A stretch of 64,000 bases of DNA from positions 1,389,501 through 1,453,500 of the forward strand of contig SMMW01000612.1 of NCBI GenBank assembly GCA_004794655.1, written 5' to 3'. A program made the translations under genes and the position numbers. Under the pieces are notes generated by a model. It did not search any database. It was not told the origin of the DNA and saw nothing but the letters and a program-made list of their open reading frames with translations. Of this stretch, positions 32,618-43,711 are shown piece by piece. Within the stretch, counting starts at the first letter, position 1; each line of letters starts with the position of its first letter. This DNA is from Marisa cornuarietis (Eukaryota > Mollusca > Gastropoda > Architaenioglossa > Ampullariidae).

Positions 32618-34795
32618 TTATCATAAACAGTTGAGCTAGCTTACTTTAACAAATGTTTCATCGTTAAGTAAGACAACAAATTTTTTTATCTTTTATATTC
32701 TGTTACAACCTTTCGTTACAACCTTTATTATTGTATGTCGAATTATTGTTTGTGATTTAAAAAAGAAATATTTGCTGTAAAGGATAATCTATACATACGT
32801 TTATCTTCCATGGCTAGTCGTTATGTAAGTTTATCAGCTGTGCAAACAGAATGGTAATATATGAATGTAAAACAAATGTTACTGTCTTATTACTGGTAGC
32901 ATTCCCACATTCTTCTACCGTTTTGATTTTGTTTGTTTTTTTATTGTTCCTTTTGTTTTGTTTTCGCAATCTTATCGTGAACGGCGATGGGGACGTCATA
33001 TTTCCTTGTTAGCTAAGGCTCGACAAACCAGTTTGTACTCTGCAAAGAAATTGACATGGTATAAGACTCAACCAAAACAGGTGTAAAATTGGCCTTAATG
33101 CCAACACTTCTAAAATACCATAAATAGTAATAGGGCCACAAAGCAAGATAGAATGATCAATCGAGTCAAAGTAATGCGAGTGATGGTTTAATCGATAATG
33201 GTGACTATCCCTTGTCTAGCAAACATTAAATATTATTACTGATGCTCAGCATCACTAGGGGTTGTCTCAGGGTAATTGTTTGTAACATTAAAGAGAAAGA
33301 CACATTTAAAACTAGACCATAATTTTTCTAATCACTAACACAAATAAAGGGCTTCAACACTATATGAGAGTAAAAATATGTAGAAAACGAAATGCTACAA
33401 ATACTGTGAACACGGATTATTTATGAAGTAAACGATTATAAAGATTAAATGCATCATTAAATATTAAAATCGTTAGTATCGTTACCTGATAAAAGATTGC
33501 ATATTGTTACATTGAAAATGTTAAAGTACATAGCAGACTATGGAAAATTAGGAATGAGCTTTGTCGTGATGGTCTTTTTTCTGGAAAAAAAATAATATAA
33601 TACAAAAATGTGCAAGTCAAACGCTACATGAGTTTGGTTTGTTTACTTCAAGCAATCCTTTTGTAACAGGTCAATGTGATGTAGAGGGGCTGGTAGTGTT
33701 TTATTTTATTTTCAGAGTACAGCCGGCAGATGAAAGATCTGCATGATGCTATTTTTTTTTACTTGTTGACTAGTTCTGCCACTGTAAAGTGTGTGGAAGA
33801 AAATTCCTGTCACACATCAACACCACTAACAACCCCCACTAGTGGGTTAGACTATAAACGAATCAATGTAAAATACATTGTCTTTCGACGCCCTATTTTA
33901 ACAATCGTCATATATTTTTAAGTGTGCTTGCAATGTTGTTTACAAGCTACTCGGTTATTTTCTGACGCCACTTTGTAAATGTTTTGCTTGCAAAGATCTG
34001 TTTGTCTACAGTAGCTGCATACACAGTTCACAGAGCAAGCTGTGAGGGAATATCATTGGCGCAGTTCGAGAATATGGCAGAAACAAGCTTCTCTCGTTTA
34101 ACTGGCGCAGTACGACAAAATAAGTGTAGTTAATTCTGAAACCTTACAATTGTTTAAAAGTGACATAAAGGATGCATTTACATCGTGTCCCGCGATTAGA
34201 CAGAGCGATCTTCACCGAACCCTCCTGTGTATCTTTTCTTCGATAGGAAAGGGGTTCAGTGATTGGTAATTGGCAAATAATGTGATTTTATAAGATAGCT
34301 CCTAAGTGCTAAAAGTGTTTCGCCTCTTCGAAATGTGTTCATTTAAATTTTCGGGACAATAATTATTCCTGCCGTTCTCGTAGATGTTAACTAAAACGTT
34401 GCGCTTGTCAGTGCTGGTCTCCATTTCCTATACATTTCCATTGTCTGTCAGTCTGATGATAAGGTTTTGCAGTTCACTACTGATGTCGTCTTCTAAGTAT
34501 AGGTCGCATAAAGGTCTCTCAACGATAGAAATGGAAGCAGAAGTCGGGTAGGGTTTCTTATTTAATGCTTTTCAAGTTCATGTTTAACAATACACGAAAC
34601 GCTAACTGTTGTGTACAAGTAATTTGTAAGTTTTCTGTACTTTTGGAGGTCATATTAAGATTTGTAGTCATTTTTGAAAGGTGAAAGTTGTGTAAGAAAA
34701 CATTTGCCCAATCATACTATGTTAGCATCGCAGTTTGATGCAAGCATTTACGTTCTTAGCCTTTATTCCCTCCACTCATCAAGATTATCCACAAG
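32618..34795. repeat. D block of unit 4, with reverse transcriptase relic
   Basis: Shared landmarks are AAAATGTTAAAGTACATAGC (33515), TACATTGTCTTTCGACGCCC (33873) and GTTTGCTTGCAAAGATC-type sequence. The minus-strand relic lies at about 34380-34620 (CAGTGCTGGTCTCCATTTCC on the plus strand). The block stops at AAGATTATCCACAAG (34781), where the LINE complex begins. It resumes at about 40280. No gene is supported. Confidence 0.55.

Positions 34796-34881
<86 letters not shown>
34796..34881. repeat. (AAT)n microsatellite, LINE tail
   Basis: An almost pure 86-bp AAT tract abuts the 3' end of the minus-strand LINE segment. Seen on the minus strand it is a (TTA)n tail, as expected for an L2/CR1-like element. 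Translated poly-Tyr and poly-Leu frames here are artefacts. Confidence 0.9.
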
Positions 34882-34882
<1 letters not shown>

Positions 34883-36567
34883 CGAACTTATAATGCGCAG
34901 AATCACGAATAAGATAGATCGCACTCTCTGCGCAGTACAATTTGATAGAACGAAACATAACAACCAGTAGACAGGGAGGTACACATGGGGACACTGGACA
35001 ACATAAAGATGAGGTACAAGTCAGGAATAGTACTTTGTACAAAGATATGTTTTAAGAGAGCGTTTGAATGCGGCCTTAGAGGCTGAGTGGCGAATGTGAT
35101 GTGGTAGAGAGTTCCACTGCTGAGCAGCACAAAAGGAGACCATCCGGAGTTTGTATGTGACTGTCTGTGAGAGGGAGGGATAAAATGCGGGAGTCAGATG
35201 AGGAGCGATGGTTTCGGGCAGGAGTTTTTACAGACAAGATTTCATTAAAGTAGCTGGGGGAGTGACCTGCGAAGAAACCGTAGCAGAGAGTTGAGAGCTT
35301 GTCGTCTATTCTAGCTTTAACTGGCAGCCAATGAAGAGAGCGAAGAAGTGGTGAGACATGATCATGTTTGCGAGTCCGAAAAACGAGACGAGCAGCTGAG
35401 TTCTGAACCTTCTGAAGCTTATCAAGGAGGTATTGAAGACAGCCAGCAAGAAGAGAGTTGCAGTAGTCTAATTTAGACAGAATAAACGAGCAGATAAGAA
35501 GTTTGGTGATTGAGACGGACAGAGTATGGCGATTGGAGCTGATCTTCCGGAGCTCATAGTATGCAGATCGGCAAATGTGAGAGACATGTTTATCCAGACA
35601 CATGTCAGCAGACATTCTGTAACCTAAATTACGTGCCGAAGTTACAAAAGGAACATCGGCATCGCCTACTCGAACAGAAACAGGCAGCGAAGGGTGAACT
35701 CTGGCTCTCCTCTTTGAAAACAATAAAGCTTCTGTTTTTCCGTCATTCAGCTTTAACTTGTTGTGGGTCATCCATAGCCTAATATCCGAGATACAATTTT
35801 GGATGCTCTGGAGAGTAGTGTGAGCCTGAGAAGGAGAACAACTGGTATATAGCTGGTGTCGTCAGCATAGGATTGATGGGATATATAGTGATATTGAATT
35901 AAAGTGGTAGGTGGCTTCAAGTATAAGATGAAGAGGATGGGACCAAGTACTGAGCCTTGTGGGACTCCTGAGTGAATAGAGACAGGTGAAGACACGCAGC
36001 CATCCACTAAAACTGACTGAGTCCTGTCTGAGAGATATGACTGAAACCAGCTGAGTGGGGAGCCTGAGATGCCATAGAGAATACTGAGTCTGTGAATGAG
36101 AGTAGTGTGATCTATGGTATCAAAGACAGCAGACAGGTCTAACATGGTGACAAATGAGATGTCACCTCTATCCAGAGCAGACAAAATGTCGTTTGTCACT
36201 TTTAGCAGAGGAGTCTCAGTGCTATGAAAAGGGCGATAAGCAGATTGTGATGGAGAAATCAAGTTTTCAGAGTTCAGATGGAATAGAAGTTGCTTGAGAA
36301 ATATTTTCTCAAGGATTTTAGACAGAAATGGTAAGTTTGAGACTGGACGGTAATTGTCTAATACATTGATGTCGAGGTTAGGCTTTTTTAACAGCGGCTT
36401 CACTAAGGCTGTTTTAAAGGTGGAAGGGAAAATGCCAGAAGTCAAGCTGTCGTTGACTATTTCTGTTAGGGCAGGAAGTAGGACGTCAAGACAGTCTACC
36501 AGTAGAGGGGTTGGAACTGGGTCTAGTGGACAAGTTGTGGGTTTTGACTGGAGTATCATGATACTTT
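34882..36567 (-). mobile_element. L2/CR1-like LINE segment A2 (reverse transcriptase to 3' end)
   Basis: This is the 3' half of a non-LTR retrotransposon on the minus strand. It runs from just upstream of the reverse transcriptase domain to a 3' UTR and TTA tail. It belongs to a different subfamily from segments A1 and B, since its protein differs at many positions. A 14-bp palindrome (36552-36565) lies at its junction with A1. The 3' UTR contains the inverted pair TGCGCAGA / TCTGCGCA. Confidence 0.8.
35076..36559 (-). pseudogene. LINE reverse transcriptase, frameshifted (segment A2)
   Basis: Two adjoining frames (36559-35768, then 35771-35076) cover one reverse transcriptase domain. The first has DNYRPVSNLPFLSKILEK, the active-site segment LDLSAVFDTIDH, GVPQGSVLGPILFILY and SYADDT. 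Right after YADDT the frame shifts by one base. The second frame carries KLKLNDGKTEALLF, RNLGY, LDYCNSLLAG and LHWLPVKARID. A further shift lies near the C-terminus, just before the WNSLP motif. The endonuclease is absent. It is inactive, and only lightly damaged apart from the 5' truncation. Confidence 0.85.
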
Positions 36568-37641
36568 AATAAGAGTGGTCTCGGTGCTGTGGAAAGGTCT
36601 ATACGCCGACTGAGCTTGTGGGATAAGATGGTGCTCTTGTAAGTATGCCCAGAGCTGTGTCAAAACTATTTTCTCTATGATCTTAGAGAGAAAAGACAAG
36701 ATCGGCTGAAAGGAAGAAAAAGAGCACTGTGGCCTTGCCAGATGGTCAATGTGGCTAGCAGGATTGTGCACAGACAGCTGATCAAGTTTAAGCCGAATGT
36801 CAAGAATCTTCCGGACAAAAAACTTGCTGAAGGCCTCAGGGAGTGAAGCAGGTGCAATGACTGCAGGCAGTTGCGGCCTGTTAGTGCGGCCCAGCAGATG
36901 GTTGCAGGTCTTAAACAGGCTTCGACTCGACGAGCAGGTGCCGATGTGAGCACGAATGAATGCAGTTTTGGCTGAATGAACAAGGTGAATGACTAAACGC
37001 TTGGCAACATTTAGCATCTGCTTGCACCTCTCAGCTCGTCGACGCTCCGCCTTAGCTCTCCGCAGCTCAACACGAATGTTAGGGTACCATCGCGCATGTT
37101 TCCTGGGGTGAACTTGGGTACACACAGCAGGAGCATGGACTTCCAGCACGGAGCAGAGAACAGCCACGAGCCTTTCAGCAGAAGTTGAGGGGTAGAGAGC
37201 AAGTTCGGTTCTCAGGTCTTCACGAAACATAGACATGTCCATGTCACGAAGACGACGAAGAGTGCGAAACACTGGTGTGAGCGGTGGGTGGCTGGCTGAC
37301 AGATCAAACCGCACACAGTAATGGTCCGAAGAGAGCACATTGGAGACTGTAACTGTACGTATCACTTGATCAACAGGTCTGTGCACCACCCAATCCAGGA
37401 TATGTTGTTTCACGTGTGTTGGCTCAGTGACTGACTGGGTGAACTGGAAGACATCCAGCAGATCTGTTATCTTCTTGGCATACTGACGGTTTTCCTCATC
37501 AAAATGGACATTAAAGTCACCCACTACCACAGGTATGCCACTGAGCGTATTGCAGTGGTCAAGCAGATCATGAAATTCCGATAGAAACATATTATCTGTC
37601 AAGTTGTTTGTTATATTTGGTGGTGGTCTATATAAACACAT
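36556..37641 (-). pseudogene. LINE segment A1: endonuclease C-half, linker and start of reverse transcriptase
   Basis: The minus-strand frame starts within an endonuclease domain (CLYRPPPN), with VVVGDFNVHFDEE (catalytic D and N) and SSDHYCVRFDL (SDH motif). An Arg-rich linker follows. The frame then jumps from SFSSFQP into SFLSKIIEKIVLTQLWAY, the first part of a reverse transcriptase, and ends at A2. The last 133 bp (36568-36700) are almost identical to 39138-39270 of segment B, with one visible difference, so A1 and B are of one family. The segment holds what B lacks and lacks what B holds, apart from that overlap. Confidence 0.8.
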
Positions 37642-37661
37642 AAGGTGAACTTCTCTGTCTG

Positions 37662-37700
37662 ATAATAATAATATTAATAATAATAATAATAATAATAATA
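37662..37700. repeat. (AAT)n microsatellite, tail of LINE segment B
   Basis: This is a 39-bp interrupted AAT tract at the 3' end of the minus-strand segment B. It also lies directly 5' of segment A1. Confidence 0.85.
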
Positions 37701-38176
37701 GTGAAGATTTTTATAGCGCATGTTCACACTCATAGAGAGCATGCTCTTAGCGCTTAAAACGAGGAAGAGACAAGGACTAAGTAGACACAGAACAAAGGGG
37801 ACGAAAGAAAACGACAGTACTGACGACGAAACAGAAAACAAAAGGCATCAAGTAACAGGAACAGAAAAATATAGTGATTCTGCGAGAAAGATGGGTAAAG
37901 TAGCAAGAGGGAAGGGGGCGGGGTTAAGAAGGACGAGCATTGTGCGGACTGTGTTAGGAGTAATACTCAAGGAAGAGGTGCGTTTTCAGTGCAGATTTGA
38001 AAGATTCAGTTGTAGAAAGGTGGCGGATATGGAAAGGAAGAGAGTTCCATTGTTTTGCAGCACAGTAGCCAAAAAGTCCTGTGACCATATGTTGTTGTTC
38101 TGGTGACAGGAACAGTTAGGATACGGTCGTCAGACGAAGAGCGTAGTTGTCTGGACGGAGAGTAAGGGATGAGAAG

Positions 38177-39709
38177 TTAAGAGAAATAGTCAGGACAGGA
38201 GCCTGCAAAGAAATTAAAACACAGCACAGACAGTTTGTACTGAATGCGAGAACGGATGGGTAGCCAGTGTAGAAAACGAAGGAGAGGAGTGACATGGTCC
38301 CGTTTCCTTGCTCTAAGTACCAGACGCGCAGCAGAGTTCTGTACTCTCTGGAGTCTCTGAATGAGGTAGTCATGGCAGCCTGCCAGCAAGGAGTTGCAGT
38401 AGTCAAGTCGAGAAAGAACAAACGCACAGACAAGAGTGTTGGTAGCACGTGTAGAGAGAAAGTGACGGATAGCACTGATCTTACGGAGCTCATAATAGGC
38501 AGACCGACAGACAGCTACTACATGTCTATCGAGTGTCATGTCATCAGTGACAATAAATCCCAGATTCCTAACAGATGACGTGAAGATGATGTTGCTGTCG
38601 CCCACCTTGATGTGATTGGGCAGACTGACGAGTGAAGGTTGATGTCTTCTTCTATGGCACAAGAGGGCTTCCGTTTTATCATCATTTAGTTTAAGCTTGT
38701 TTTTTAGCACCCAGCCCTTGACATCACTGATACAAGCTTCTATAGAGCTAATAGCAGAGTAAGACTCAGCCGGCGAAGTGGAACAGTAAAGCTGCGTGTC
38801 ATCAGCATAGGATTGATGAGAAACCTGGTGAGACCGGATGCATGATGAAAGGGGCTTAGTATACAGGATGAACAGAACTGGGCCAAGTACTGAGCCTTGG
38901 GGAACACCACAGAAAAGTGAAGCAGGGCGAGATGTCTGACCATCAACTGACACAGTCTGGGTCCTATCAGTAAGATAGGAGTTGAACCATGAGAGGGCAG
39001 GTCCAGAAATCCCGTAGAGGGTGTGAAGTCTGTGAAGAAGCAGTGAGTGGTCTATAGTGTCAAATGAAGCAGACAGGTCCAGTAGGGTTAATGGAGAGAC
39101 ATCACCACTGTCAAGAGCAGATAATATGTCTGTTGTTACTTTAATAAGAGTGGTCTCGGTGCTGTGGAAAGGTCTATACGCCGACTGAGCTTGTGGGATA
39201 AGATGGTGCTCTTGTAAGTAGGCCCAGAGCTGTGTCAAAACTATTTTCTCTATGATCTTAGAGAGAAAAGACAAGTTGGAAACTGGACGGTAGTTGTTCA
39301 GGACATTGACGTCAAGCGTGGATTTCTTTAGAAGTGATAGTGAGAGTCTTACATTAACAAATTCAAATGACGAGTGTATAAAAGGGAGATTATTAACAAA
39401 CGCAAGGTGACTCAGGAGAGACGTTTTAAAGATGACAGCAATCCCTCCTCCTCGACTGACGCGGGGACATGAGCGTATACTGTAATTAACTGGAGTCAGA
39501 TCAACACAGACACTCTCATCACCACAATCTCTGAGCCACGTTTCAGTCAGTAACATGATGTCCAGATCATTGTCATTGATGAACTCCACGATCTCAGTTC
39601 TCTTCTGTGCCTGCTGGTTGGATGACACAGACCGGGCATTAAGCAGCGCAATGCGGAGATGTAGCGGAGAAGAGCTTCCTATCATTGAACAAATGCCGAC
39701 TGTTGACAT
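38177..39709 (-). pseudogene. LINE endonuclease N-half fused to reverse transcriptase (segment B)
   Basis: This is an open frame of 510 codons. Residues 1 to about 122 are an apurinic-type endonuclease N-half, with LRIALLNARSVSSN and LLTETWL (catalytic N and E). At about 39340 the frame passes directly from FVNVRLSL to LLKKSTLDVNVLNNYRPVSN, which belongs to the reverse transcriptase. The rest has LDLSASFDTIDH, GVPQGSVLGPVLFILY, SYADDTQLYCS, RNLGFIV, LDYCNSLLAG and LHWLPIRSRIQYK. It stops at CPDYFS, before the usual C-terminal WNSLP segment, which follows in other frames. The GDFN and SDH motifs are missing, so the endonuclease cannot work. Confidence 0.85.
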
Positions 39710-40094
39710 GACTAATCGGCACTGAAATTAGATTGCCAAAATTCGCAGTTTTCTTCACCTCTTTCTCAAAAGGATTCTGGCTGCTCACTCTGGCACTAAT
39801 GACACTAATCTGTCTCTGTTTGCGACGACCCGCACGATGCGGGCGAACACGTGGGAGATGATAGCCGATACCAACACCTCTGATGGCAGTTGCAACAGTA
39901 GGATTAAGCAGAGTTAATGGCACTGACAGTAGCTTACTTCGTGTGTAAGTGAGACGAACATGAACTCTGTGAGAACTACAGCAGGGAAGGTCGTCCCAGC
40001 ACAGCGCTCTCATAAGGTCAGAGACCATAAGGCATGAGTCATCTGCCATCTTGGGTCCCTCATAAGATGTGACAGTTGAATCCAGAAAAGACAT
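39639..40094 (-). pseudogene. Upstream LINE frame of segment B
   Basis: This 151-codon minus-strand frame contains GVGIGYHLPRVRPHRAGRRK, a basic segment common just upstream of the endonuclease in L2/CR1-like ORFs. It overlaps the 510-codon frame by 71 bases in another frame. It could be a separate first ORF, or the N-terminus separated by a frameshift. The sequence alone does not decide. Confidence 0.55.
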
Positions 40095-40270
40095 GGCGAA
40101 TTAAGAAGACGCGACATAAGCATTAAAAAGCAAACCAGAACAGAGGTAAATGGTGGAACGAACGTCGCCAAAATAATGGGAGACACTAAAACTCCACGTA
40201 GATCGATGAATATAACAAAAACGACTGAGAGCTGATCCCCTCCAGCCTGCTAGGCGAAGGGACGTCACTC

Positions 40271-41749
40271 TAGATCAAGACCACTAACCAGTTGCATTTG
40301 GCCAGGATGCTGTGGAACACGGAAAGCTTGTACAACATCGTGGTACAGAATCGTTGACTTAAGCATCAACGTGAAATAATTTTGTGGTTTCTGAACCAGC
40401 ATAAAAGAAAACAATTTCCAACGAGATTAAGCCATTTTAACATTGATATGAACGAAAGAACCTTCAGAAGAACACAATAACAAACTTCACGTGCAAATGA
40501 TTTAGTCTACGTCTCTGAACTTGGTTATTATATATGTCTATATTATTCTTATTTATTTAGAAATGTTTACTGTAAAGGTGTTTTAACTAAGGTTTTTGCG
40601 ACTTAACATTCAAGATCGCAAACTTTAGAATTGTAGAGTGAGCGGATTTGTACTAAATATTATAGTTTTAATTTAATTCAATTATTTCGTCGACGGTCAA
40701 ACATCGAGCCCTGCTACTCATTTTTAGGGGTCCACTAATACTGCCTTTTAACTATTTAGATTAAATTTTTAATTGTTTTTGGTCCTTTCCAGTGGTGTTG
40801 GGAATGTCTTCCCACACTTACCCAACACACACACACACACACCCACACCCCCACCCACACCCACACACACTTCTTGTTAGTGGCAAACTTTAGTTCGAAA
40901 TCCTGTTTTGTTCTTCCACTTAATTAATAAAGATACTTGAATGAATGCTTCGCTCGGTGACCTTGCTTACGCTTTAAATCATGTCATATACAAATACTGT
41001 GTGAGACCGACCAAAATCGAATACTTTATATTTCAATGAAGTTGTGAAGGCTGAAGACAAGATTTAAACGTAAACATGAGCCAACTTACCTCTAAAGTAA
41101 ATTTAATCTGTTTGTCGGGGTTTTAAAACTGCGGTAACAGGTATTATATAGATAAATTTATGTGAGATATATTACGGTTACTTAAAACTAATCTCTTTTT
41201 CATTGTGATGTATTGCGTAATTAGTTTGGGTTTTTACAAACTTCATCACGCAAACGGAAACAACAGTAATAAAAGATATTATAATTACAGATGTGTTTTC
41301 GAACTTTTTAGTTTGTTACGTGTTGTTTCTCCTGTTCATCTGTCATTTCAAAGCACACTTTTGGGCAAACAAGAATCAGAGTAAATTGGTCTGATACGGC
41401 CACGTTATTCGACTAATAGAGCACATTGCTGATTGGATAACATTAAACATTTAAAAATAAAATGTTTGTATACAAGAGAAATGCACCAAATGTCATGCAA
41501 ACGTATAACAAGCAAATATATTTTTGCCCTGGAAACGTCGCTGCCTTACGAAAAACAAAAGCAGTAAATTAATAAGGCAATGAACAACAAAATAAATGTT
41601 CACAGCCTTAGTTTTTAACAAATTAAATATAATATGCAGCACACTGCATCTATAAATTTGTGACGTAGGGTAAACATATAAGAATCATACATGCAGTCGC
41701 ATGTTTCAGTTTGTATCTAACTGAAACGACCCAGACTGTGTTCTTCGGC
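40271..41749. repeat. Continuation of unit 4 D block and S spacer
   Basis: AACCAGTTGCATTTGGCCAG (40289) and AGCATCAACGTGAAATAATT (40362) continue the block cut at 34795, matched by 12720-12820. S landmarks follow: GGTGACCTTGCTTAC (40958), GTAAATTGGTCTGATACGGC (41381) and AAAAGCAGTAAATTAATAAG (41558). A CA/CCCA-rich tract lies at 40827-40869. No gene is supported. Confidence 0.55.
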
Positions 41750-42633
41750 TGTCAAAGATCTTGGCCTGCTTCTCTTTTTCATGGGATCCCCCAAGGTTCA
41801 TTACTTGTCCACATTCTGTTCACTTTGTACACAAAACCATTTTCATCAGGCATCAGGACTCATTAGGTTTCTCGTCAATCGTTATGCTGATTGTACCTAC
41901 ATGTACTGCTCTACCTGCAGCATTAGTCTCACTGTGATCGGTATAAGTGGCGACAAAGACTGCTTGCCACAGTACAAACTTAACGAGGAGAAAACGGAGG
42001 CTCTCACCTGCTCGAGAAGAAGAAATCGATCATCGATCATGAGTCCACCCATCTAGGGCGACACCAACATCAACTTCACGTCTTCTGTCCGAGGTCTCGG
42101 ATTTATGGCTAATGCAGACATGTCCTTGAAGTTACAACTGTTTGTCAGTCTGTCTATTATGATAAACATGTTACAGCTGTTTGTCAGTCTGTCTGTTATG
42201 AGCTCCGTAAGATAAGCGCCATCCGTCAAATTTTCTCTACACGCGATGTCTTTACTCTGGTCTGTGCGTTTGTTTTTATCTCGGCTTCATTATTGCAGCT
42301 TTTTGCTTTCATGCTGTCCTGCATCCCTTACAGCAATTAACACAGTTGTAAAAATTGCTGAGTATAATCAATTCACTAGTGCGCCTGTTCGTCGTCTTCT
42401 GCAGATTTAGGTAAGTTGAGCACTTGATAGCCTCTGACAGCCATTTTCCAAGCCCATATATTAAAGTGTTCTACATATCCTACATTTACGACAATCTTTA
42501 TCTTTCTGGCTTGTTCCGTTATAGCTCTTTGTGCCTCATACGTTTGTCCTTTATTACTTGTCTGCATAGTTGTTTATGATTTGTCCTAGATGTTTTGTCC
42601 GTGATTCTTTCTTTTCTAAAGCGCTAAGAGCAT
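41750..42633 (+). mobile_element. Decayed L2/CR1-like LINE fragment
   Basis: On the plus strand, pieces of reverse transcriptase are readable: GSPKVHYLSTF (from GVPQGSVL), YADCTYMYCS (from YADDTQLYCS), YKLNEEKTEALTCSRRR, then RGLGF and YELRKISAIR-like sequence in other frames. The fragment ends near AAGCGCTAAGAGCATACTTC (42620), which resembles the 3' UTR of segment B. There are multiple stops and a small internal duplication near 42140-42200 (TGTTTGTCAGTCTGTCT appears twice). Confidence 0.65.
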
Positions 42634-43290
42634 ACTTCTTCATGAGAAGGAGCTGAAGCTGAAAGCAAAGCGACCATCAAACATTACCAAAATTCGCTTT
42701 GATTTGGAGAAGCTACAAGACCCAAAGGTTGCATAAGTCTTCAAGGCCACAGTTGGAGTAAAATTTGCCGCGCTAAACCTGGTGGAATGTGATGTGGACA
42801 CACTTGCTGGAAACATCAAAGAGATGCTACTATCGACAGTCCAGGAGGTTCTAGGGAGAAACAGGAATAAGAAATAGCCATGGGTCACGAACGACATCCT
42901 AGACCTCTGTGATCAAAGGAGAACCATGAAGAGAGAAAAGAAAAGCAAACCAGAAGCAGCCACCAAATATAAAGACGTGAACATTGAAGGGAGGAAAGTC
43001 ACCAGGCGTTGATAATGTACCAGTTGAGCTGCTCAAGCAGGGTGGGGAAACAACTACAAAGGCCCTAACTGTCCTGTGCCAAAGAGTCTGGGAGCACAAG
43101 AAATGGCCAAAAGACTTGACGCAGTCATTAATCATACCCCTCGCAAAGAAAGGAAACAGCAAACAGTGCCAGAACTACAGAATCGTAAGCCTTATCAGCC
43201 ACCCAAGCAGAAGTAATACAGGAGGTCATACAAAACCGCATCAGAAACACCAAAGAAAATCTGCTAGCAGAAGAACAGGCTGGCTGAATA
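42634..43290 (+). mobile_element. Decayed RTE-like (CFDP2-type) non-LTR element fragment
   Basis: The plus-strand frame at 42984-43331 reads KGGKSPGVDNVPVELLKQGG, then WPKDLTQSLIIPLAKKGN and CQNYRIVSLISHPS. These are the finger and early palm blocks of RTE-like reverse transcriptases. The upstream 42650-42960 stretch carries pieces of the linker between endonuclease and reverse transcriptase. The YADD region is absent. The element is inactive. Confidence 0.7.
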
Positions 43291-43711
43291 AAATGCTATT
43301 GCAACTAGTATATACATATACACTTGCATAAATTACTTTTCTCGAAATTTTATACATGCAAAAGATAGGGTACTGATTGTATTTATATATTTATTAAATC
43401 TACAGAAGGAAAAATCTTTCTACTTCCTTACAGTTTTGTTCGCTTCTTGTTACAGACGGAAAAGTTAACATCAGATTTCTTAACTTCTCGGTCTCATAAG
43501 AAATCATTCCTAAAATAACATTTTGGTTTTTTAAAATATTATCCGTGTGTGTTTTTTCCTACATTTTTCGGTATTTGTTAGTCGATTAGACTTTGTGCTT
43601 AAAACATTCTCTGCTATAAATATTTTACCTAGACAGTAAAAAAAGAGGAAGCTAATTCTAGCTATACATTAAAACCTTACATAACTATAGGTTTCTTCTC
43701 ATGGACCTTTG
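43291..43711. other. AT-rich intergenic stretch
   Basis: No gene or recognised repeat is visible. Confidence 0.4.

Larger units (their letters stand above)
37701..40270 (-). mobile_element. L2/CR1-like LINE segment B (5' region, internal deletion, 3' end)
   Basis: A minus-strand non-LTR retrotransposon runs from a 5' region near 40270 to a 3' UTR and TTA tail. It holds an upstream frame (40094-39639), the N-terminal half of the endonuclease, then the reverse transcriptase, and a decayed C-terminus. The endonuclease C-half and linker are missing. The 3' UTR has TATAGCGC and an inverted AGCGC / GCGCT pair, as in A2. The right flank at 40280 resumes the interrupted D block. Confidence 0.8.

Noticed and set aside
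34763..35042. Minus-strand frames with poly-Tyr and poly-Leu
   Set aside because: They are translations of the AAT microsatellite and carry no conserved flanking domain.
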